A stretch of DNA of 64,000 nt. It comes from Zygnema circumcarinatum (lineage: Eukaryota > Streptophyta > Zygnematophyceae > Zygnematales > Zygnemataceae). Made by a program: the position numbers and the translations under genes. This document shows positions 56,142-64,000 of the stretch, piece after piece (position 1 is the stretch's first letter; every line of letters starts with the position of its first letter). The stretch spans positions 699,665-763,664 of the forward strand of contig CM074808.1 in assembly GCA_037447605.1 (NCBI GenBank), in the 5' to 3' direction. The notes under the pieces were generated by a model. That model saw only the letters and a list, made by a program, of their open reading frames with translations, was not told the DNA's origin and made no database searches.

Positions 56142-58663
56142 TGCTACACCCTCCACCTCTTCTTCCTACACCAAAGGTCCTCCCTCCACACTCCTCCTGC
56201 CTCGCGCCACTCCCACCCCTTGTATCCGTCTCCTCCTCCCTTCCTCTGCTCCCCTCCCTTCCTTCCTCTCCCTTCCTGTCTCCTCCTTCCCTCTTCGTCC
56301 TTCCCTCTCTGTCCTCTTCCAAGCACTTTACCCGAGGCTAATAGAGGGAGGTGTGAGAGAGCGAGAGGCAGAGAGGGAGAGCGAGAGAGCGAGTGGGAGT
56401 GGGAGTGAAGCGGCGAGAAATGGCGCGACGGGCGGCGGCCTCCTCTGAGCTGGCCCTCAGGGCCGCCCTCAGGTGCCGCCAGCCCGCCTTATAGCGAACC
56501 GTCACGTCGCGTCGCGTAACGTCATGTCACGCAACGACCGCCCCCTTCCCGCGCGCGCCGGGGGCCCCGCCCGCGCCCTCCAGCCGAGCGCGTTGACCGG
56601 AGGGGGCCTGGCGGTGACTGCCGTACATATGATTGTCGGTTGGGAGGGAATTGGCTAACGGCGAGACAGGATCGCACGTGCGACTGGTTAATGATGATAC
56701 GTGGCGGACGCTGAGTGGGTTTTGTTCAGGTACGAGGCGAGGAGAGTACGGCTGCAACATGGTACATCAAGAGATTTGTCGTTTTTTGTATTTACAGGAT
56801 AAATCGTACGGCGATTTCGTACAGGAGAAACAGGAATTACGTTTCAACAAATTTTGAAGGGAGCTAACCGACAAACGAGGCTACTCAAGTGTATGGCCAA
56901 TGAGTTAGTAGATCGATGACGTGGAGAGCAGATAGCCGTCGATTGTAAACAGAGGGTATTTCGGTGAGTGGTGGATGGCAGGCCATACGGACGAGCCAGG
57001 GTGGGTCAACCGTACAGTGTGCTCGGGGCGGGCGGGAGGGCGTACGGTCGGGCAGGCGCCGACAGGCGGGGACTAGCGCCTAGTCACCTAACACGCCATG
57101 CTCATGTCCATGTCTGCATGTATGTATGTACAGTATGTATGTATGTATGTGTGGCCGGCCATCGCGGCGGAGGTAGGTATGGGACATCTGGTATCGGGCC
57201 AACAGTTGACATTGCATCCTAGAGCTCCTTAACAAGTACAATGCAAGTACACTTGCCAGATTTTATATAAGAATTGTGCATAACTCATTATTGGTGCTTC
57301 GAGTTTGTAATCATGCGATGTCCCCTTGTATTTCAAAGGGCCTGATTTCGAAAATGTACAGATGAATAGCACTGCTAGCACACAGAAAGTTTATTCGTAC
57401 GAGTTGGAGGCCATGGGAAACAAGTCCGCATATTCGAGAATGCGAGCGACCATGCTTGCTTTTATTTGAGCAATGACCAATCGCGATGGTGCGCGTATAT
57501 GCAACATTCGGGGCATTTTTGTAACAGACAAGACCCATGCGCCACAAGTTGGAACGACGACGGCTCGTCCTACAGAATGCGCTGTTGCACGAAAGCACAG
57601 TTCATGGCTTTCCTCACATGAAGTATCTATCTTAATCTTCTGATCGGATTGATACCAAAAGTTCGGATAGTAAATTCGAACCATGCGCGACATTTTGACT
57701 CGGCATCTACCGCTAGTTTATGTTGTGAAGCTAAATTTTGAGCCATCAGCTCGTGCACTACAATATTCCTTCCAAGTCTCTCATACAAGATTCCTTCATG
57801 TACCATTCACCCAGCACATTTCACATTGCTGTTATCTGGTCGCGGCCATCCGTTGGTCACCCCCCCTTCAATCACCATCCTGGATCCCCCCCTGTCACCA
57901 CGTCGGAAAAAAACGTGTACGTGGCGCCCTCCAATTGGCCCACCCCTTCCCTCCCACGTCTCCCTCGCGTCCCTTAGTCCCTTCTTTTTGTGACTCCCCC
58001 TCTCCCTCCCTCCCTCCCCTTTCACCGTTCCCAAGTATCGACCCCGCGACCTCTCCTCCGCGCGGCCCCTCGGAGTCGCCCATCGCCGCTCGTCCCTTTC
58101 CTAGTACCCTTCGCACGCGCGGTCGCTGACTCGCACGTGTGGTCTGCATCTCACACGTGCGGTCGCGCGGATCTGTCCCGTCCCTAGGCGAGGTCGCCCG
58201 CCGACGGTCGCCGTCGGCAGTCGCCGGTCGCCGGCCGCCACGTGGCGACGGCTGACGACGACGGCGCGCGCCGTCAGGTCGCCGTCAGGTCGACGGCCGG
58301 CGGCCCTCATTACGCGCCGCCGATTGCATGTGCCGCCGATCTCCAGTGCAAGGGAGGGCGAGAGGGAAAGAGGAGGGGAGAGAGAGGGAGGGGAGAGGGA
58401 GTGGGGAAGAGGGAGGGGAAGAGGGAGGGGGAGAGCCAGTGGGGAGGGGAGGGAAGAGGAGAGTGAGGAGGAGAGGGATAGAGATAGGGAGAGAGAGGGT
58501 GGGAGGGGGAGAGGGAGTGGGAGAGGGAGGGAGAGGGAGAGGTAGAAAGAGGGAAGAAGGGGGAGAGGAAGGAGAGAGAGGGGGAGAGGGAGGGGAGGGA
58601 TAGAGAGGGGGATAGGGAGGGAGAGGGAGAGGGAAGGAAGAAGGAGGATGCGATAAAGAAGCC
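56142..58663. other. Divergent intergenic region, root-cap gene / BELL gene
   Basis: GA tract at 56345-56412 beside the root-cap gene start. A TATG tetranucleotide run lies near 57119-57150. ACGT-core sites are frequent (CGTACGTGGC near 57918; CCACGTGGC near 58240). Positions 58355-58650 are a long purine tract ending 14 bp before the BELL start codon, probably its leader. No conserved reading frame. Confidence 0.55.
58355..58650. repeat. Purine-rich (GA/GGGA)n tract, BELL leader
   Basis: About 295 bp with almost no pyrimidines on the + strand. Open frames across it are artefacts of composition. Similar purine leaders precede the phosphate transporter and branching-enzyme start codons. Confidence 0.85.
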
Positions 58664-61600
58664 ATGATTGCAGCAGCCACCGGCCGGATGCAAGAGCATA
58701 AAGGTCTGCATTACACTTCGAGCCGGTCGGAATTGGCGGGCCCATGTCCTAATTTAGACCTGTCTCTCTCACTGTCCAGTATTCCTTACGATGGCGAGCC
58801 GTATCCTAGGTCCTCAGCTTCTTCAATTCCCCGGGAGCCCCCTTCCCCAGATAAAATTCCGTATGTTCCTTTCAATGTCAGTGGAAATCGGAAAGAGAAG
58901 GAACAGCATACGGCGGCGATGCTTCACACTCCTCCAGTTCCCGAGTTACCTTCCGGATGGGGAGGATGGAGAGTTCAGACCAATCCATGGCTTCCAGTAG
59001 CTAATGGCGGGAAACCCGTTTTTCAACCCGTGGAAATGAACGATGATGACGTGGCCTTCTCTATTCCAGCTCTTCTTGGCCAGATACCGCTCCGCTCCAG
59101 CAAAAATCTGAGCAGTCTCTCTCCCACTCAGTCGGCCTGCAATCCCTGTCTTCCCATGAAAGACATCACTTTTCCTGGAAACCACGATCGCTTTATGGAT
59201 AACTGTGCAGCAGGTGCAGGCACGTACAGGAAAAACTCACATTTTAATGTTGGTGGTCCGAATCCAATCGGTGATGGGAGAGCACGAGTTCCTTCCGAGC
59301 CAACTGTATATCCCGGGCAGACCTATCCTAATCATAGGTCCGGAACTTGGAAGAAAGATAGGGAGCTTAGCATGGCATCCTCAGTGGACACAACATACCA
59401 GGACAGGAATCATGTCGGCCCTGTACATACTTTTGGTTCAGAGTGTCCGGCCATGGCTGCCGCAGGAGCGGGCACACTCTATGAAGCACAGAAGGGGCAG
59501 CATTACATGCAACGTGGAAGTGAGTCCGAGCATAGACATTCTTCAGCCGCCGAAGCGCAAGTGCAGAAAGATCGTTTGAAAAGAGCAGTCATAAACGCTG
59601 TGGATGCGGCATGCAACGGGAAAAAGCAGCGATGTCTGTCCCACAACGGGTTGAATGCTAGTTCGACGGATTCTCCGCATGCCGCAAAAGCTCGTGGAAG
59701 AGAAGCCCAAGCATTCAATTCTCTGCGCAGAGGAGCTGTGCAGAGCCCTGAAAAGGTCGATGCACATTCATCTAAAAGGTGGGGGCGTCCAAACCAAATG
59801 CCATGCCATGCTCGCATGCCATGTGATGCGAGCTGTCTATATAAAAGGAGAAAAGTGATGCAGCAGAAACATACGATTATTGCATTATTACTTACTGGTG
59901 AATGGAACCGGGATGCAGGGGAGCACCTCCCGACGATTCTGCTTTGGCCGCGGATGGCCTCGTCCTCTCCAGAAGCGCATCGTCGAGTGCGATTTTGGAT
60001 TTGGAGCTGAAGCTGCTTCAGGTGCAGATGCTCCCTCTCGCTTCCGGCGGGCTGAGCAGCAACGCGGAGATGGAGCCCCGCACTCCCGGCGAAAAGAAAA
60101 GTGGAATTGGGGGAGCGGAGCCCCTCAGCGAGGGCGAGGCGGACGCGGGCAGTGAAAGCGTCGACATAGAGGAGGGGCCGATGGGCGAGGAGGGCCGCGG
60201 GAGTGCGGAATGGGTCGAGAGCGCGCTGGCGGACGTACGGCGGTACTACGAGGTGTGGGTTTAGGGTTTAGGGTTTGGGGTTTGGGGTTTAGGGTTGATG
60301 AAGGAGGGGGGGGTAGTGATCGGGGGGGAGAAGTTGAGAAGGGGCCTTCTGTCGAAGGAGTTTTGATGGTTCCCAGTTTTGGAGTTTTTGGGAAGTTTGT
60401 GTGGGAGAGAGTGGACTCAAACGGGGATGTTACATGGGTTGAACTTGATCGATGTGCAGGAAAAGCTTGCGGCTTTGGAGAATAGTCAGGAAGAGGTGTG
60501 TTTAAAGTTCCACGCAGCGGTCTCAGCGGTGCCGCCGATGCCGGCTTTCGTGACGGCAAAAGTGTTCCCCTGGCCTTCCTTGTCCAAAGAGGTTCACTTC
60601 TCAACAAATCTCATGTAGAAGGCGCTGATTTCTTTCTATCAGAAAGAAAGACAGTTTCCTGCTTCGTATTCCTTTCTTGTTTACTTTCCATGCAGCACGG
60701 GCAGGCTTACTCGCTCTCTCTTGTTCTCAATGTCCAATATGAGGTGGGGCTTGCAGGAGATTGCAGGCCGGTTGGCTTACCTTCGCCATATCTACGAAGC
60801 TCCACGACGACGACTGCTCGAAAGCTTTCGGCGAGTGCGGCTTTTGCTTCCTTCCCTTGTGAACTTGCCCGGGATTTGCAGCTTCTAGTATGTGCTTAAG
60901 CACATACTGAACGTGACTTTCAGATCACATCCAAAGTTTAATTGTATCTCTAAATACCTTACGATGCACTTCGTGTTTTTTTGGCAGGATTGCACGTCGG
61001 TGTTGCTCAGCCACAGCAGCAGTCAGAGCAGAGACGTTGCGGGCAAGCGCCGACTCAATCTGCCGAAGCATGCAGTGACCGCGATGAAGTATGAGTCTCT
61101 GCTGAAACTCAACTTCATGCTTTCAGAATTTCCTTTATGCGTACTCGCTATGTTAAGCTTCAACTGTGAGATTGACCAGGCAGAAAAGGGAACTATGTCT
61201 TCTCTGAAAGTGCTGTTGAACGATAGTAGCAAGCCTCTCATGTGTGCTTATGTTTGCAGGGCATGGTTGTTCAACAACTTCTTGCTACCGTATCCAGGCG
61301 AGAAGGATAAGCGAGCACTTGCATCCAGGACAGGCCTCACTGTGTCGCAGGTTACCTCTCTCTCCACCTCTCTCTTCCCCGACCCCTTACCTTCTTCATA
61401 CCACTTTACCTCTACGGAACAACCTCTTTTCCTCTTCTAACACTGTTTCAACACCACGTCTCGCAGGTAAACAATTGGTTTATAAACGCGCGAGTTCGCC
61501 TTTGGCGTCCTTTAGTGGAAGAGCTCTGCCTAGAACAGCAGAGAGAAGACCGCATATTGCAGCAGCAGACACAGGGAGGAAAAGGCCCAAAGAGCATGAG

Positions 61601-61865
61601 GCTACCTCCCGTGAGACCCCATCTCCTACACTCGAACCTCCTCACATTCCCCCACACTGACAACAACGGAAATGGCTCTTCCCTTCATAGAAACGTTCAG
61701 AAGCAGCAGCAGGAAGAGGAGGAGCCGGACACACCCTCTCCTGTTTTCGGCAACACTCCTTCCCAGGCCGCCGAGTCACCTCAGGGTTCAGCAAAGTCTG
61801 AACGTGAAGTGTCTGAATGCGGAAGCCAACCGAAGCCGCAACTTTTTCTCTGCCTTGCTGCCTGA
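58664..61865 (+). CDS. BELL-class TALE homeodomain transcription factor, 7 exons
   Basis: Exons 58664-59778, 59919-60252, 60460-60495, 60757-60858, 60988-61088, 61260-61350 and 61467-61865 give about 725 aa. The C-terminal half holds an atypical three-extra-residue homeodomain (about 550-612): [34 protein letters not shown], then [32 protein letters not shown]...EE is the BELL rather than KNOX form. Upstream, exons 2-4 give a helical segment ([40 protein letters not shown]) in the place of the BELL domain, but it is poorly conserved. The first 370 residues are disordered and Ser/Pro/Asn-rich. BELL proteins dimerise with KNOX partners to bind DNA; in green algae and bryophytes they control the zygote or diploid programme. 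The exon 4 donor (GTGAAC) is the least certain junction. Confidence 0.88.
60257..60297. repeat. Interstitial TTTAGGG (telomere-like) tract
   Basis: About five units of TTTAGGG or TTTGGGG immediately downstream of the exon 2 donor of the BELL gene. TTTAGGG is the plant-type telomere unit. Confidence 0.8.
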
Positions 61866-62473
61866 AGGTGAGAGGTGGGAGATCTCAAGACTGTAAGCTG
61901 CCTTTTATTAAAGCTGGTTCAGCATTGTGTTAGTCACTTTTCGGATTCTTTTTAAGACGAATGTAGAGACTAGTAAGCTTACTGTAAGCCGCAGCAGCCG
62001 GTGAAGAAGCAGATTTCGATGTACACTCGTTCGTTGCAGGAGAGCAAGCTGCCCACGTTAGCCTTTTTGTATGTATTAAAACGCCTGTGTGCAGGTTTAC
62101 AAAAAAAGAAGAGCTTTGCTAGAGTGTGGACGGTTAAACGGGAAATGTTGGATAGTAGAGAACTGTACGAATAGTATACATTGTACAATTAGGCTGTCTG
62201 GTGACACGGTACATCCGCAGCAGCAGGTATAATGGCCGGCTGTTTTTAGCAATCTTTATTTTTATTTTCAGAAAGATGATGACAATTAATAGTCCTTCCA
62301 CCATATGCCAGCAAGCCAAAAATGAAATTTACATTTTTTTTGTACAATTTAAAGTTGAAAAGACGCAAAAATGTGATTACTCACGAGTACCATCAAAACT
62401 ACTCAACATTCCTCTCCAGTCAAAATCGTAATTCCCGACAAATTTCTTTGCAAACTGACCCTCACCGCTACTT
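61866..62473. other. Convergent 3' flanks, BELL / endonuclease I-like
   Basis: AT-rich spacer between two stop codons facing each other. Presumably both 3' untranslated regions. Nothing else recognised. Confidence 0.55.
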
Positions 62474-63718
62474 TCAAAACAGCACTTGCCCATTATTCAA
62501 AGCGCCAAAGGTAGCTCCCTTCTCTTGCTGCACCCATCTAAAATCAAAGTAACTTCTCCCTGGCCCTGTCAATCCCAGTGAACTATTCGGCGGAGTACTG
62601 TCACTCTCCTGCACCCCAATGTCGGATGAGATGAAACCACTGGCAGACCCCTCCTTGGCAGTCAAGGAGCCTTCATATGATAAGAATTGGAGAACAAGAG
62701 AGGAATCCTGAACCAGCGCAAGACCATCTGCCGGACCATTCTGCAGCCCTCCCTGAGGGAGATACTTGGCAAATATTTTGTATCCGGTCAAGGTGGTTTG
62801 GCCGGGAGCAAATGTAGACAGCGGCAGGGACCCATATACTTTGCCGTCTTTCCCGTTGTAAAGCAATACAGAGAATTTGTTGGGGTCCACATTAGGTGCA
62901 ACTACAACCTCCACGAACTGCATGTAGGAAAACCGTCAACTCTTTAGGTATGGCTTTGATCGAGAAGTCTATGACAGTGATTGAATCTGTATCTTATTGT
63001 TAATGCGGGTTAGAAGCTCCTGAGTATATCCAAAAACGCTCAACTGCTTAAATCAGAAGGAGAGCTGTCAACGTCAAGCTTAAGTCGTTGTTGCCCTCAA
63101 ATGGGGAAAATTGGGACGTGAAAAAAATGAATGGAATTTTTTTGCATATGCGAAGGATGATAAACACACCTCTCCTTGGTCTGTCCCGTTGTTATCGTAA
63201 TGCAGCTCATTGATCCACGCAGGAAGGCTTGGTCCAAGAAGTCCAACACTTTGGAGAGGAGCAGCACCTCCCCCCCAAATGACAGCAGCATACTCCGGAT
63301 GGTCAACAAAGGGATTGCGATTGTGCTGAAACATGGAGCAGACGCGCTCATTTCTCAGCTGCTCTGAGGGAGATGGTGGATCGGCCACATTCCACCGAAG
63401 CAGTACTGAGAGAAGACCCATCCGTGCCTCCGCTGCACAATCAAACCCCATATTGAGTCAGAAACCTTAACTTTATCTGTTAACCTGCTTTGGAAGCACT
63501 TGCTTTCAGAGAGAGGGAAGGGAGGGGTGGCTGATAGGACCAGCTTTGAAAGAATTTGCTTTCAAAGAGAGAAAAAGGAGGGGTGGCTTATAGGCTTTCA
63601 GAAGACTCACCAACATTGGGCTTATCAGTGAGTTCAAGATCAACATTTCCTGGGGTGGATCCATCGTATCGCACAGCCATATAGAATAGGGCACGTGCTA
63701 TGTCTCCTCGAATCTGCC
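62474..63718 (-). CDS. Endonuclease I family protein with C-terminal lamin-tail-like domain, partial
   Basis: Three in-phase minus-strand exons: 63718-63611, 63432-63170 and 62917-62474 (stop TAA). They encode GQIRGDIARALFYMAVRYDG, LELTDKP, ARMGLLSVLLRWNVADPPS, then NERVCSMFQHNRNPFVDHPE and YAAVIWG, the second half of an endonuclease I domain (PF04231, as in E. coli EndA), including the RGDIAR, LLRWN and QxNRNPFVDHPE signatures. The last exon continues with EFVEVVVAPNVDP, FSVLLYNGKDGKVYG and a beta-rich C-terminus like a lamin-tail domain. Family enzymes are secreted or periplasmic non-specific nucleases. The first exon shown starts in phase 1, so exons with the N-terminal half and signal peptide lie upstream; I did not find them before the window end. 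Confidence 0.85.
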
Positions 63719-64000
63719 CTATCCACATTGTGCCCGAGTTATGAATGAAGCAATGATTAGAACCCCGCACTAAAGCAAACAGCAATACTTAAATCCATGG
63801 TATGTCCCAATAGCAGGAGAACAGTAAAGGAGAGCAAAACGGAAGGCAAGAAGTACTGTGGGCTCCATTAGAGGTCCTGAGAGGGCTCTTGATCTTCAAA
63901 CGCACTGTCCAAATGGTTCAATGTCTGGATCAATTTGTATTGATAAATAGGCAGAATAATGCCTTCGTTCCTTTACCGACGAACGTAACAACATGTTGCA
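63719..64000. other. Window edge, upstream part of endonuclease gene
   Basis: Expected to be intron or 5' part of the endonuclease I-like gene. No exon with family signatures is visible in these 280 bases. Confidence 0.4.

Noticed and set aside
58101-58745. Ser/Leu/Pro-rich minus-strand frames of 130-214 codons
   Set aside because: Composition artefact of the purine-rich BELL leader; no conserved motif.

Overview
This is a nuclear, intron-rich plant-lineage window. Gene products point to Streptophyta (green plants including charophyte algae and bryophytes): a KEA3-type thylakoid K+/H+ antiporter with a transit peptide, a GT37 (xyloglucan-type) fucosyltransferase, a BELL-class TALE homeodomain protein, a root-cap/LEA-like secreted protein and a plastid-type starch branching enzyme-like protein. 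A TTTAGGG (plant telomere-type) tract sits in one intron. A PHO4/PTB-type Na+-dependent phosphate transporter and an endonuclease I family protein are typical of algae and non-seed plants, so a streptophyte alga or a bryophyte is more likely than a flowering plant. I cannot name the species. Genes were rebuilt by hand from GT-AG junctions with phase checks; most models join without frame conflict.

Layout: KEA3 (+, 112-8499); tRNA-Ala (-, 9975-10047); DUF3082-like plastid membrane protein (-, 10731-12471); PTB phosphate transporter (+, 14611-17776); GT37 fucosyltransferase (-, 19081-24036), head-to-head with MTP5-like zinc transporter (+, 24337-29887); an unrecognised Pro/Ser-rich gene (-, about 30854-32093); GH13 branching enzyme-like (-, 34574-40402); a protein with two divergent AP2 domains (-, about 41936-44000); a 4.5-kb transposon-rich island (44.2-48.7 kb); dephospho-CoA kinase (+, 49019-50065); EMAP-II/tRNA-binding-domain protein (-, 50516-52876); root-cap-domain secreted protein (-, 54335-56141); BELL homeodomain protein (+, 58664-61865); endonuclease I-like protein (-, 62474-63718, 5' part not found).

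The most unusual material is repetitive. Three near full-length palindromic (foldback) elements each sit between perfect 6-bp target duplications; a smaller family is nested in one of them and recurs twice elsewhere. A short foldback family shares sequence with the large elements' arms. A roughly 100-bp structured repeat is dispersed in four copies. Clusters of a palindromic TGGTTGGCAACCA-like motif occur at two places. Introns of the branching-enzyme gene hold a 15-bp minisatellite and a hexamer array that supplies its own splice donor. The genes are ordinary single-copy housekeeping, transport and regulatory genes with no sign of operon-like functional clustering.
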